NCBI GenBank assembly: GCA_003132405.1
Contig: PKXQ01000137.1
Span: 250 to 64,249, forward strand
Reading direction: 5' to 3'
DNA: 64,000 nt
Origin: Acidobacteriaceae bacterium
GTDB lineage: Bacteria; Acidobacteriota; Terriglobia; Terriglobales; Acidobacteriaceae
How positions within the stretch are numbered: position 1 is the stretch's first letter; each line of letters begins with the position of its first letter. Made by a program: the position numbers and the translations under genes. Shown here piece after piece: positions 53,606 to 63,219 of the stretch. Below the pieces are notes generated by a model. That model was given only the letters and a program-made list of their open reading frames with translations. It did no database searches and was not told the origin of the DNA.

Positions 53606-55036
53606 TTATTTGAAAAATCTCATCAGCCCACTAGGCGCCAGATCAGGAACGAGGAAGCTGACACTCTTGCGTCCAGCGAACCGCGCCACGGCTTCCGCAG
53701 CCAGATAGCCGCTGCGCACTGCGCCCTCCATGGTGGCGGGCCAACCGGTCGCAGTCCAATCGCCGGCCAGAAAAACGCGCGGCCACACGGTCTGCGGCTG
53801 GGGCCGGTATTGATCGATTCCCGGGCGCGGCGAATAGGTTGCATGCACCTCTTTGATCACCGTCGACTTCAGGAGTACCGCGTCGGGCGCGTACGGGAAA
53901 AATTCCTGCGCTTCTCTGATCGCCATCTCCACAATTTCCGTTTTCGACTTTTCTACCAGGCTTCGCGAGCAGCTCACGACCAGCTCAATGTAGCTGCCGC
54001 CCTTGCCCTGACTGTCGGGGTTCAGCATTTCTTGATTTCGCGCTGCAATGATTCGAGATTTGTGAAACATCCACTGAATGGTGCGGTCGAGCAGCACGGC
54101 ATGATCAAGATCGCTGATCTGCCGATCGAACCATAGGTGTATGCCAGTGATGGGCGAACTTGAAAACTGTTGAAGCGCATCGAGAAGAGGCGCTGAGGAT
54201 GGAGTATCGGGCAATACACGGCCTAGCGCCTCAAAAGGAACAGCCAGAATCAGATAGTCGAATTTCTGTTCTTGACCATTGGCCGTCACGCTAACCTCGA
54301 AGCCGTCCATCTGAAACGACTCGAAACTCGCGCGAAACTGTATCTCGCCTCCACGCGCGCGAATATAATCGCCTGCAGTGCTATACAAATCGGTGAGGGG
54401 CACGGTTGGAATTCCCATGCGCCCCGCCGCGGCCGATTTGAGAAATGATTCGCGCACCACCTGCGCCGCGTAAGGGATGGAGACCTGATCGAGTTCTTCA
54501 TTGAGGGCGCTGACCAAGATCGTCTTCCAGAAACGGTCGATCGCTTGCGGGGTCTGTCCGCGGCGCTTCAGCCAATCGAGAAACGAATCGCCGCGATCTT
54601 CCGGAGTCGACGACGCCAGCGCCGCCATGGCGCGGCTGATGGCTAGCTTGTCGCGAAGATTCAAACACTCCGCCCGCAGAAATGCCGGAGCCGTGTGCAG
54701 CGGAGCCGGCAAAGGCGACGGCGCAATCTCGGAAGCGCGGCCTCCAGGCTCAAGAAATGTCAGCTTCTCGTACCAGCGAATCTTGTCCTCGACTCCCGCG
54801 CGCCGATAGAAAGCGAGCAGGTTGGTGCAGCATCCGAGCAACACATGCTGGCAATTATCGACAACTTCGCCAGTGCCAGGATGCTGGTACGAAGAGGCGC
54901 GACCACCGAGATAAGGACGCCGCTCAAATAGAGAGACGCGAAACCCAGCTTCCGCCAAGGCGCATCCAGCGGCCAAGCCGGCCAAGCCGCCGCCCGCGAT
55001 GGCGACTGTGGGAGGTTGTGGGGAAGGTGGCATCAC
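53606..55036 (-). CDS. hpnE: HpnE, FAD-dependent hydroxysqualene reductase
   Basis: Final step of the bacterial three-enzyme squalene route: hydroxysqualene to squalene with FAD. The dinucleotide motif is VAIAGGGLAGLAAGCALAEAG (split) at residues 9-30, followed by FERRPYLGGRASSY and the C-terminal FAD segment VFLAGDWTATGWPATMEGAV. 476 residues. It overlaps hpnD by four bases (ATGA) and is the last of the hpnC-D-E run. Confidence 0.93.
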   Translation of the reverse strand: MMPPSPQPPTVAIAGGGLAGLAAGCALAEAGFRVSLFERRPYLGGRASSYQHPGTGEVVDNCQHVLLGCCTNLLAFYRRAGVEDKIRWYEKLTFLEPGGRASEIAPSPLPAPLHTAPAFLRAECLNLRDKLAISRAMAALASSTPEDRGDSFLDWLKRRGQTPQAIDRFWKTILVSALNEELDQVSIPYAAQVVRESFLKSAAAGRMGIPTVPLTDLYSTAGDYIRARGGEIQFRASFESFQMDGFEVSVTANGQEQKFDYLILAVPFEALGRVLPDTPSSAPLLDALQQFSSSPITGIHLWFDRQISDLDHAVLLDRTIQWMFHKSRIIAARNQEMLNPDSQGKGGSYIELVVSCSRSLVEKSKTEIVEMAIREAQEFFPYAPDAVLLKSTVIKEVHATYSPRPGIDQYRPQPQTVWPRVFLAGDWTATGWPATMEGAVRSGYLAAEAVARFAGRKSVSFLVPDLAPSGLMRFFK

Positions 55037-55989
55037 AGCAGGCGTTTGAGAATTCCTTTGCCCATGACCGTGAGCTTTTCGCGAACGCCGAGCTGCACGC
55101 GTTCACCGAAGACGTCATATTGCTGCGCAATGATTTTTTCGAGCAGGCGGCGATAGATCGTGATCAGCACCCACAGTGCGGGCTGGCTGTCTTCATTTAC
55201 CAGCGGAATCAGTTCTTCGCCGGCGCGATAGCAGTCGAGCGCGCGGCGGGCCTCCAGCGCCAGCAGTGGCCGGACACGAGCCAGGTCGATTCGAGGCGCG
55301 GCTAAATCCGCGGCTGAGAGACCACACTGTGCCAAGTCTTCCTGCGGAAAATAAAGGCGACCCATGCCAACATCTTCTTTGACGTCGCGAATAATATTTG
55401 TCAACTGAAACGCCAAGCCGCAGCGTTCGGCGAGCGGCTCGGCAGCAGGATCGCGATATCCGAAAATCTTGATGCACACTAATCCAACCACCGACGCCAC
55501 GCCATAGCAATATTGGCGTAGCTCCTCGAAGGTCTGATAACGCGCGGTTGGCAAACCCGCTACCAGCACGGCATCGCCAGGGTTCTCCGGCTGGCTGTAA
55601 TCGAGATCGGCAGCCGTGCCGAAGGCGAGTTGGTCAAGCAGTCCAATCGGAATCCGGTAAGTGCGCTGGGTATCGACCAACGCCAACAACACGGGATCAT
55701 CCGTCGACTGGGCAGCCAAAGCGCGATGGACCTTGTCCAGCCATTCCGCAAGCCTGTTCTGGCGATCGTCGCGGCTGAGCGTTGTGTCGTCCGCGATATC
55801 GTCGCAGTGCCGCATGAAGGCGTACACGGCGCTCAATGCATTCCGCTTTCGCCGCGGCAGCACCATAAATCCATAGTAGAAGTTCTTGGCGGTCGCGCGA
55901 GCAATGCTTCGGCAAACGGAGTATGCCATTTCAAGCTGCGACGCAGTCGGTGCAAATTGTATGGGCGCATTTCCCACGGCGGCCGTCAT
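55033..55989 (-). CDS. hpnD: HpnD, presqualene diphosphate synthase
   Basis: Joins two farnesyl diphosphates to presqualene diphosphate. The acid-rich motifs are FMRHCDDIADDT and IIRDVKEDVGMGRLYFPQED, the latter with the second Asp-rich motif. 318 residues, typical of the family. Overlaps both neighbours by four bases in the tightly packed hpnC-D-E operon. Confidence 0.93.
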   Translation of the reverse strand: MTAAVGNAPIQFAPTASQLEMAYSVCRSIARATAKNFYYGFMVLPRRKRNALSAVYAFMRHCDDIADDTTLSRDDRQNRLAEWLDKVHRALAAQSTDDPVLLALVDTQRTYRIPIGLLDQLAFGTAADLDYSQPENPGDAVLVAGLPTARYQTFEELRQYCYGVASVVGLVCIKIFGYRDPAAEPLAERCGLAFQLTNIIRDVKEDVGMGRLYFPQEDLAQCGLSAADLAAPRIDLARVRPLLALEARRALDCYRAGEELIPLVNEDSQPALWVLITIYRRLLEKIIAQQYDVFGERVQLGVREKLTVMGKGILKRLL

Positions 55990-56948
55990 CTACACTTCTC
56001 CCGCGGCCTCGGCATCAGTTTACCTAGCGCAGCGCGAGCGACCAGTTTCAGTTTGCGGGATTTGGAAATTTCCGGACGGCGCCCCAGCACGGCATAGTTC
56101 TGTCGTTCGATGGCTTTGAGAATTTCCTGTCCGCCGCGGCCGAACAGTTCGATGTCAGTGGCGAGTGCGCGATCGACTTTAGCGACCAACGGCAAGCCTT
56201 GGGCAAACCACTCCCGCGCCCGTTCGACTTCAAACTTCATCATCGCGCGGAACGCCGTCGTATTCTCGCCGTTGCAAATCTCTTGTTCGCTGACTCCGAA
56301 TCGGTGGAGGTCCTCGAGCGGAAGATAGATTCTCCCCTTGGCGAAATCGGCGCTCACATCCTGCCAGAAGTTCGCGAGTTGCAGCGCGGTGCAGGTGTAA
56401 TTGGAAAACGTCTGGCGCTCGGCGTCGCTGTATCCGCAGACAGAAAGCACAAGGTGGCCCACTGGATTCGCCGAATTCCGGCAATAGCCGAGCAGGTCGC
56501 TGAAAGTTTCGTAGCGGCTTACCACTTGATCTTGCCGAAACGCGGTCAGCAAATCCGAGAATTCATACTTCGGAATTTCAAACGCGCGGACTGTTTCAGC
56601 CAGTGCGACAAACACGGGGTGACGCGGCTGCCCATCGTAGCAGGCGTCTAACTCCGTCTCCCACTGATCGAGTAATCGCAGCGACGCAGCCGGATCGGCG
56701 ACCTCGTCGCCGAGGTCATCGGAAATGCGGCAGTAGGCATAAACATTGAAAAAATGCTGGCGCAGCTGCTCCGGGAGAAACCACGACGCCACCGAAAAAT
56801 TCTCATAATGCGAGCGCGCCAGTCGGCGGCAATATTCGCGCGCCTCGGCCCGCGATGGAGCGCGATCTGGAATGGCGTACTCCGGCGGCAGCACACTCCA
56901 GGCAGAGGAGAGTGGCGCAGTCGGCGTACGGCTGGTGACAGTAGTCAT
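55986..56948 (-). CDS. hpnC: HpnC, hydroxysqualene synthase
   Basis: Converts presqualene diphosphate to hydroxysqualene. A squalene/phytoene-synthase fold of 320 residues with YCRISDDLGDEVAD and NFWQDVSADFAKGRIYLPLE as the two Asp-rich motifs. It is first of hpnC-D-E and overlaps hpnD by four bases. About 135 bases separate it from the dehydrogenases, so it could have its own promoter. Confidence 0.93.
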   Translation of the reverse strand: MTTVTSRTPTAPLSSAWSVLPPEYAIPDRAPSRAEAREYCRRLARSHYENFSVASWFLPEQLRQHFFNVYAYCRISDDLGDEVADPAASLRLLDQWETELDACYDGQPRHPVFVALAETVRAFEIPKYEFSDLLTAFRQDQVVSRYETFSDLLGYCRNSANPVGHLVLSVCGYSDAERQTFSNYTCTALQLANFWQDVSADFAKGRIYLPLEDLHRFGVSEQEICNGENTTAFRAMMKFEVERAREWFAQGLPLVAKVDRALATDIELFGRGGQEILKAIERQNYAVLGRRPEISKSRKLKLVARAALGKLMPRPREKCR

Positions 56949-57083
56949 CTAATCTTCAACGGGTGTCATCTTTAGCGGCGCGAACGAGAGACCTATGGAT
57001 TTATTGGTGGCGCTGAAATGCAGAGGTCCTTCGCTGCGCTCCGGATGACAACTTAAACGGTGTGGCGAAAAGTTGGCGGCCTG

Positions 57084-58133
57084 CTAATGCCCCGGAATAA
57101 TCGCGGTCTTAATCTCCCCGCCGCGGTTCAGCATATGTCGGAGCACATCTTGCAAACGCGAGAGCGGCGCCTCGCCGGTGATGTAATCGTTGCCGCAAAC
57201 TTTCTTCTCGGCAATCAACCCAAAGGCCCGGCGCACCGTCTCCGGCGTGTGATGGAAGGTCGCCTTCAAAGTGATTTCCGAGTAATGCAGGCGGTTCGTA
57301 TCGAGCTGGACTTTTGTTCCGGCCGCGCAACCTCCGAAGAAATTCACCGTGCCGCCCTTGCGCACCATCTGCACCGCCCACTCCCAGGTCTCCGCGCGGC
57401 CTACGGCCTCAATGGCCACATCGGCGCCGCGCCGCTCCGGGCTCAATTCGCGCACGGCCTCGACCGCATCGTTAACCTTGGTGATCTGCACTACTTCGTG
57501 CGCACCTTTTTTTCGCGCTAGCGACACCTGCGAATCTCGCTTCACCACTGCGATCACGTTGCAGCCGATGGCTTTCGCCACCTGCACAAACATCAAGCCA
57601 ATCGGCCCGCCGCCAATCACGGCTACGGTGTCGCCAATCTCGACTCCGGTTTCATGCAGACCTCGCAGCACGCAGGCTAGCGGTTCGGTCATCGCGGCGT
57701 CTTCGAAGGTCACACTCGAAGGCACGACGAGCATATTAGTTTCAACAATGCGCCGCGGAATTCGTATGTACTCCGCGTAAGCACCGTTGTTAAACAGCAG
57801 GTCTTCGCAGAGATTCAGCTGATGTTTCGAACAATAGAAGCACATGCCGCAGGGCGCTGAATTCAACGCAACCACGCGCATGCCTTTCTTGAATCCGCGC
57901 ACACCTTCACCAACTTCTTCGACCGTGCCGGCCAGTTCATGCCCAAACAACGCCGGCGGCACAATCATGCGCGCGTGATAGCCACGCATATAGACTTTTA
58001 AATCCGTGCCGCAGGTTAGCGCCACGTGAACTTTGACCAGAACTTCGCCCTCGCCCACGCGCGGAATCGGCACTTTTTCAATCTTGATGTCCTCTTTGCC
58101 ATAGAGGACGGCCGCTGTCATCTTGCCATTCAC
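57084..58133 (-). CDS. Zinc-dependent medium-chain dehydrogenase 1
   Basis: An MDR-family alcohol/polyol dehydrogenase of 349 residues. The catalytic zinc region is TCGTDLKVYMRGYH and FGHELAG, structural-zinc Cys lie in CGMCFYCSKHQLNLC, and GGGPIGLMFVQVAKAIG binds NAD(P). It resembles sorbitol/threonine dehydrogenases, which oxidise polyols or reduce sugars. It overlaps the second dehydrogenase by four bases, inside the hopanoid operon between hpnC and hpnG. Substrate unknown; a ribosylhopane side chain is possible. Confidence 0.9.
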   Translation of the reverse strand: MNGKMTAAVLYGKEDIKIEKVPIPRVGEGEVLVKVHVALTCGTDLKVYMRGYHARMIVPPALFGHELAGTVEEVGEGVRGFKKGMRVVALNSAPCGMCFYCSKHQLNLCEDLLFNNGAYAEYIRIPRRIVETNMLVVPSSVTFEDAAMTEPLACVLRGLHETGVEIGDTVAVIGGGPIGLMFVQVAKAIGCNVIAVVKRDSQVSLARKKGAHEVVQITKVNDAVEAVRELSPERRGADVAIEAVGRAETWEWAVQMVRKGGTVNFFGGCAAGTKVQLDTNRLHYSEITLKATFHHTPETVRRAFGLIAEKKVCGNDYITGEAPLSRLQDVLRHMLNRGGEIKTAIIPGH

Positions 58134-59305
58134 AGTTGATTTCCTTCTCTCGCGGACGTGCTGGATGCCCGATCGCGACCGGGCTGGATGACAATCTTCA
58201 TCGAGTCCGGCTGAGGATGAGCGGCCAGATTCAGCGCTTCCACACCGCTTGTTAGCGGGAAACGGTGGCTGATGAGCCGTTCCAGATCCATTTCACGATT
58301 CATAACGAATCGCACCGAATCCTCCTGCAGTTCTACTGACGCGCTGTAGGATCCAAGCAAAGCCTTCTCGTCCACACATACTGCTGCTGGATCGATCGTC
58401 GCTTCGCCTCGCACCGTCTGCGCAAACAGCAACACACGACCTCCCGGACGCGTGGCATCTATGGCGGGTCGTATGAGGCCGTTCCCGCCCACTGCCAGAA
58501 TCACAGCGTCGGCTCCCCGCCCTTCTGTCATTCCGCGCACCGCTTGCACGGCGTCAGCCTTGGAAGCGTCAATAGTATGTTGTAGGCCGAAGCTATTCGC
58601 TATTGTAAGCCTCGCCGGATACAAATCGGAAGTAATTACCCGTGCCCCTGCCCGCTTAGCCAGTGTCGCCAGGATTAGACCAATCGGACCCTGCCCCATT
58701 ACCAGGACAGTCTCCCCGGCCTCGAGGCGAAGCGTCTCTATACCTTTGATGCAGGTATTCACCGGCTCGGCAAAGCACGCCTGCTCAAAACTGACGCCGT
58801 CGGGGATGCGCACGGTACCCTTCTCGACGATCCAGTCCATCACGCGGACGTACTCCGCAAACCCTCCGCCCGATGGCTGAAACCCGGCTGTGCAGCCGAC
58901 TTTCTTGTAAGTGACACACTGTGCGAAGGTTTTGTGGCGGCAGTAAAAACATTCTCCGCAAGGGATGTGATGGAAGACGACAACGCGGTCGCCGACGCCA
59001 AATTTGCGAACGCCCTCGCCTATTCTCGCAACAACACCGGCCGTCTCGTGACCAAAAATTCGCGGCGCAGAATGCGAGCCCGTCGCAATCTTCTTGAGAT
59101 CGGTACCGCAGATTCCGCAGGTGTGGACGCGAACCAGAATCTCACCGCGGCCGATTTCGGGCACGGGCACTTCTTCCATGCGCACATCGTTGATGCCGCG
59201 GTAAACAGCGGCGCGCATCGTCGAAGGAATTTTTGAAAGAATCTCTACCCCTTCGCGCCCCCGCGTCTTGTCAACGGTTACTGTCGATGTTTGCGCCACT
59301 GCCAT
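58130..59305 (-). CDS. Zinc-dependent medium-chain dehydrogenase 2
   Basis: Second MDR-family dehydrogenase, 391 residues with about 30 extra N-terminal residues before MRAAVYRGINDV (about residue 30). Zinc sites: CGICGTDLKK, FGHETAG and CGECFYCRHKTFAQC; cofactor GQGPIGLILATLAKRAG. It overlaps the first dehydrogenase by four bases and lies 22 bases after hpnG. The two differ enough to act on different substrates or as a pair. Also reads as sorbitol/threonine-dehydrogenase-like. Confidence 0.9.
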   Translation of the reverse strand: MAVAQTSTVTVDKTRGREGVEILSKIPSTMRAAVYRGINDVRMEEVPVPEIGRGEILVRVHTCGICGTDLKKIATGSHSAPRIFGHETAGVVARIGEGVRKFGVGDRVVVFHHIPCGECFYCRHKTFAQCVTYKKVGCTAGFQPSGGGFAEYVRVMDWIVEKGTVRIPDGVSFEQACFAEPVNTCIKGIETLRLEAGETVLVMGQGPIGLILATLAKRAGARVITSDLYPARLTIANSFGLQHTIDASKADAVQAVRGMTEGRGADAVILAVGGNGLIRPAIDATRPGGRVLLFAQTVRGEATIDPAAVCVDEKALLGSYSASVELQEDSVRFVMNREMDLERLISHRFPLTSGVEALNLAAHPQPDSMKIVIQPGRDRASSTSAREGNQL

Positions 59306-59327
59306 ATTAGGTTTGATGATCCCCGTA

Positions 59328-60158
59328 TTACTTCCCCGTAATTTGAGTATGGGACTGAGTGCCAGTGCTCGTATGTGCGCCAGCGGACGGTCCAGCTCTT
59401 TTCTGGTCCAAAACTATTTGATTCAAAGGAGAACCCCACGACGCATTCGGCAGCATCGGACTGCTGCGAATTTCACGACCAAGGTAACTGGCAATCGCGC
59501 CGCAAAGAGCCTCACTCGCCGTGGCGCTGTTTCGCGCCAACGCAATCGTCCTTCCCCACAACCACGGTCGCAGCGCAACGTGGCTTGCGAATTTACCGGA
59601 GCGAAACGTTCCATCCGCGGCGACGAAGCGCTCCATCCTCGCTGGCATGCTGAAATCGGCAGCGTCGGAGATCGCCTTCACAGCTGCGAATTCGACTCTC
59701 CGCGCCTCCGCGCCCTGCGCAACAGCAGCGGCTTCCATGTCGACCGCGCTGGCGTTATAACTCTTGGCCAGCCCACTCTTCTGATCTTTGCCGGCTACGG
59801 TCGCCGAGCTCACCAAAATTCCTTGGCCGGATTCGATCTCTATTCGCGCGCCGTCGGTGGCGTTGATCACTGTGCGCGGCCGCAAAACATCTCCAACCTT
59901 CAGGGAAGAATCAAGAGCGCCGGCAAAGCCGACCGAGATGACCAGCGTTGGCCTAGTTTCCTGAATAATCGCCTCGGTCGCGCGCCGCGCCGCTTCTGCT
60001 CCAATGCCGCCGCAAATCAAAGCTGCACTTCCATGCTCAAAAACATTTTCAAATAGACGATATCGCCGTCCGGCGTGTTCAATCGTCCTGACTTTCCAGC
60101 TTCGAATCAGCGGCCGTACTTCACGCTCCAGCGCGGCGAGGATAGCAATTTTAGGCAT
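59328..60158 (-). CDS. hpnG: HpnG, adenosylhopane nucleosidase
   Basis: A nucleoside phosphorylase/MTAN-fold enzyme that removes adenine from adenosylhopane to give ribosylhopane. MPKIAILAALEREVRPL starts the fold, and VDMEAAAVAQ and KAISDAAD carry base- and ribose-binding residues. Start ATG 60158 overlaps the hpnA stop by eight bases; ATG 60164 is an alternative. 276 residues, with a polar C-terminal tail of about 40 that seems extra to the family. HpnH, which makes its substrate, is not in the window. Confidence 0.9.
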   Translation of the reverse strand: MPKIAILAALEREVRPLIRSWKVRTIEHAGRRYRLFENVFEHGSAALICGGIGAEAARRATEAIIQETRPTLVISVGFAGALDSSLKVGDVLRPRTVINATDGARIEIESGQGILVSSATVAGKDQKSGLAKSYNASAVDMEAAAVAQGAEARRVEFAAVKAISDAADFSMPARMERFVAADGTFRSGKFASHVALRPWLWGRTIALARNSATASEALCGAIASYLGREIRSSPMLPNASWGSPLNQIVLDQKRAGPSAGAHTSTGTQSHTQITGK

Positions 60159-61146
60159 AACCATTCGCGCGGAACCACTCCACCGACCGCCGCAGCGCTC
60201 CATCCACTGGAACCGTTCGCCAACCCAATTCGCGCTCGGCTTTTGCCGAACTGACGAACATCATCTTGCGCCCCATGCGAACTGCGTCAATCGTGGCCCG
60301 CGGCTCGCGGCCCAAAATACGGCCAGTCACTATCTCGTCCACGACTCCGGTGGCGAGCGCAAAAAAATACGGCAGTTTCACAGTCGGCGATTTCAATCCT
60401 GTAATCGCCGCCAGCCGGTCGAGAATCTGCTTCAGGGTTAAATTTTCTCCGCCGAGAATGTAGCGCTCGCCTCGTCTTCCCTTCTCCAGCGCCTGCACGT
60501 GGCCGCGAGCGCACTCGGTCGCATCCACCAGATTCAATCCCGTCTCCACATACGCCGGAAACTTTCGCTTGAGAAAATCTACGACGATTCGTCCTGTCGG
60601 AGTCGGTTTGATATCGCGCTCGCCAATTGGCGTCGTAGGATTCACGATCACTACGTCGACTCCCGACTTTGCGGCCTCGACCGCAACTTGCTCCGCCATG
60701 AACTTCGAGCGCTTGTAGTGCCCAATCATGTCCGCGATGCCGACCGGGCTGTCTTCGTCGGCGACGTTGTCGTAATTCAAATTTGCCGCGAATCCCATCG
60801 TTGCGACACTCGACGTGTACACGATCCGCCGCACGCCCTGTTTTCGCGCCGCCTCGAGTAACGACCGCGTTCCCTCGACATTCGAGCGGTACATTTCATC
60901 GGGATCGCGCACCCAGAGCCGATAGTCGGCGGCCACGTGAAATACGACATCGCATCCCGCTAACGCTTTCGCGATCGATGCTGCGTCGCGGAGATCGCCA
61001 GTAACGCGATCGGCATTCAGCTCCGCAATGTTGCGCAAATCACTTGAAGGCCGCGCCAGCAGCCGCAACTCGGCGCCCTGCTCGGCGAGGACGCGCGCAA
61101 CATGACTGCCCAGAAATCCTGTGGCGCCGGTGACGAAAGCCAGCAT
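60151..61146 (-). CDS. hpnA: HpnA, hopanoid-associated sugar epimerase
   Basis: An extended SDR of 331 residues of the HpnA group: FVTGATGFLGSHVARVL, YTSSVATMGF and IGHYKRSKFMAEQV with the YxxxK pair, and NPTTPIGERDIKPTPTG characteristic of HpnA. Its exact reaction is not established. It overlaps hpnG by eight bases. Upstream, between it and shc, is the inverted repeat at 61161-61215. Confidence 0.92.
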   Translation of the reverse strand: MLAFVTGATGFLGSHVARVLAEQGAELRLLARPSSDLRNIAELNADRVTGDLRDAASIAKALAGCDVVFHVAADYRLWVRDPDEMYRSNVEGTRSLLEAARKQGVRRIVYTSSVATMGFAANLNYDNVADEDSPVGIADMIGHYKRSKFMAEQVAVEAAKSGVDVVIVNPTTPIGERDIKPTPTGRIVVDFLKRKFPAYVETGLNLVDATECARGHVQALEKGRRGERYILGGENLTLKQILDRLAAITGLKSPTVKLPYFFALATGVVDEIVTGRILGREPRATIDAVRMGRKMMFVSSAKAERELGWRTVPVDGALRRSVEWFRANGYA

Positions 61147-61160
61147 TTAGCATTTAGCAA

Positions 61161-61215
61161 TTAGCATTTAGCAATTAGTCCCCAACCGCTGGGTTAACTA
61201 ATTGCTAAATGCTAA
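61161..61215. repeat. Perfect 18-bp inverted repeat between shc and hpnA
   Basis: TTAGCATTTAGCAATTAG (61161-61178) and its exact reverse complement (61198-61215) flank a 19-base centre; further partial copies of AGCATTTAGCAATT precede at 61142. It fills the 72-base gap between shc and hpnA. The minus-strand RNA would form a long AU-rich hairpin, but no U-tract follows, so it is not a clear terminator. It may set relative expression or mRNA stability. Confidence 0.75.
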
Positions 61216-61218
61216 GTG

Positions 61219-63186
61219 CTAGTTGCTGCCTTTCTCCGCCATGACTTTCGAGTAGGTGGTCAGCGCGATCAGCGGGAAATATTGGCGGTACAGGTGATAC
61301 ATCAGATAGAACACGCGCGGGAAGCCGGTTCCGGTGAAGAAAGGCTCATCCCACGAACCGTCTTTTTTCTGCGTGCGCAATAGATACGCCATGCCGCGCG
61401 CCACGCATTCGCTGCGCGTATCGCCCACGGCGAGCAATCCCATAATCGCCCACGCGGTTTGCGAAGCCGTGCTCTCGCCCTGACCGCGCCGATTCGGATC
61501 GTCATACGACCCGACCGTCTCGCCCCAGCCGCCATCGGCGTTCTGCACAGAGCGCAGCCATTCCGCCGCCTGCTGAATCATGGGATCGTTGCGATCAACG
61601 CCCATCGCTTCCAAGCCGCGCAGCACCTGCATCGTGCCGTAGATGTAGTTCACGCCCCAGCGGCCGAACCAGCTTCCATCCGGCTCTTGCTCTTTGCGAA
61701 TAAACTTGAGCCCGCGCTTCACGGCCGGGTGGCTCTGGTCGTATCCGTACGTCGCGAGGCACTCGAGAATCCGTCCCGTGATATCGACGGTCGGAGGATC
61801 CAGCATGGCGTTGTGATCGGCAAAGGGCACGTACTGGAACACCATGCGGTCGTTATCTTTATCGAACGAAGCCCAGCCTCCGTTTTTGCACTGCATCGAC
61901 AAAACCCAATCGATCGCCCGCTGCACCGATTCTCGCTGATAGCGGCCGTTCGGATGCTCGACCCGACTCAACCCCAGGCAGACCATCGCGGTGTCGTCGA
62001 CGTCAGGATAAAACTCGTTGTTGAACTCGAAGTACCAGCCGCCCGGCTCGCCTTTCGGATTCTTGATTTTCCAATCGCCCGGCTTGCGGACCTGCTTCTG
62101 CAATATCCAGTCGGCGCACTTTACCAGCCGCGGATCGCTTGCCGGAACGCCTGCCTCGCCTAGGGCAAACAACGCATACGCCGTGTCCCACACTGGAGAC
62201 ATACAGGGCTGCATGCGGAAAGTGTCAGCCTCTTCGATGCCTAATTTTTCAAATTCATCCATGGCACGGATAAACTGCGGATCGTCGACCGAATATCCGA
62301 GGCAGCGCAGAGCGATGATCGCATTCATCATCGACGGATAAATCGCACCCAGGCCGTCGCTCATCTCGAAACGCTCGAGCATCCACTTCTCCGCCTTGCG
62401 CAGGGCGAGCGAACGCAGCGGACGAATGTGCACGCGCTCGAACCAGTGCGTCAGACGATCTAGAAGCAGGAAGAAATTACGCCACGAAATCAGTTTGTCG
62501 GCCCAATGCAAATGCATGCGCGACTTGTCGCGTCCCCCGACGAAGAGCTCTTCCACGCCCATCTCGTCGGGGATTTTCTTGAATGGCTTCTTCGCGTAGC
62601 AGATCGAAAGCGGCACCAGAATGGCGCGCGACCACGAAGAAATTTCGTAAATATTGAACCAGAACCAGTTGGGAAAAAGCACGATCTCCGGCGGAATCGC
62701 CGGCACCGCGTCATAATCGTATTGCCCAAAGAAACAGAGATAGATCTTGGTAAATGTATTGACTTCGGTGACGCCGCCCATCTCAAGAATCTTTTTGCGG
62801 GCGCGCGCCAACGCGGGATGATCCGCAGTAAAGCCAGCCAGCTTCAGCCCGAAGTAGGCTTTCACAGAAGCGCTGATGTTGGACGGGCCCGAGGCGTAGA
62901 TGCTCCAGCCACCGTCTTCATTTTGGTAGTTCAGAATATGCCGCGCGGCTTTGTCAAAGCGCGCCTGATTGCCCGTGCCGAGCAGTGTGTGGAGCAGGAT
63001 ATAATCGGATTCGAGGGTGGTATCGGCCTCCAGTTCTCCGCACCAATAACCCTCTTCGTGCTGCTGCGAGAAAAGATATTTGCGAGCCGCATCGACTGCG
63101 ACGGCCACCCTGCTTCCCAGGTCGTCGATCTTTCCAAATCGCATCTGCGGCGCGGAGGCCGAACTGTAAGGGGAGGAATCGTCCAT
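61219..63186 (-). CDS. shc: Squalene-hopene cyclase
   Basis: Cyclises squalene to hopene at the cytoplasmic membrane. The 655-residue protein has the catalytic DVDD at 395-398 (PDVDDTAMVCLG) and several QW repeats such as QNEDGGWSIY, CKNGGWASFD, EQEPDGSWFGRWG and NADGGWGETV. Length and motifs match the bacterial family. It lies between ispH and hpnA on the same strand; gene symbol hpnF is also used. Confidence 0.97.
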   Translation of the reverse strand: MDDSSPYSSASAPQMRFGKIDDLGSRVAVAVDAARKYLFSQQHEEGYWCGELEADTTLESDYILLHTLLGTGNQARFDKAARHILNYQNEDGGWSIYASGPSNISASVKAYFGLKLAGFTADHPALARARKKILEMGGVTEVNTFTKIYLCFFGQYDYDAVPAIPPEIVLFPNWFWFNIYEISSWSRAILVPLSICYAKKPFKKIPDEMGVEELFVGGRDKSRMHLHWADKLISWRNFFLLLDRLTHWFERVHIRPLRSLALRKAEKWMLERFEMSDGLGAIYPSMMNAIIALRCLGYSVDDPQFIRAMDEFEKLGIEEADTFRMQPCMSPVWDTAYALFALGEAGVPASDPRLVKCADWILQKQVRKPGDWKIKNPKGEPGGWYFEFNNEFYPDVDDTAMVCLGLSRVEHPNGRYQRESVQRAIDWVLSMQCKNGGWASFDKDNDRMVFQYVPFADHNAMLDPPTVDITGRILECLATYGYDQSHPAVKRGLKFIRKEQEPDGSWFGRWGVNYIYGTMQVLRGLEAMGVDRNDPMIQQAAEWLRSVQNADGGWGETVGSYDDPNRRGQGESTASQTAWAIMGLLAVGDTRSECVARGMAYLLRTQKKDGSWDEPFFTGTGFPRVFYLMYHLYRQYFPLIALTTYSKVMAEKGSN

Positions 63187-63219
63187 AAAACTCCAGTTGC
63201 AAAAACTTCACGACACCCA

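Noticed and set aside
54682..55305. A 207-codon plus-strand ORF over hpnE/hpnD
   Set aside because: Antisense to two clear hopanoid genes; no domain and an Arg/Gln-rich composition.
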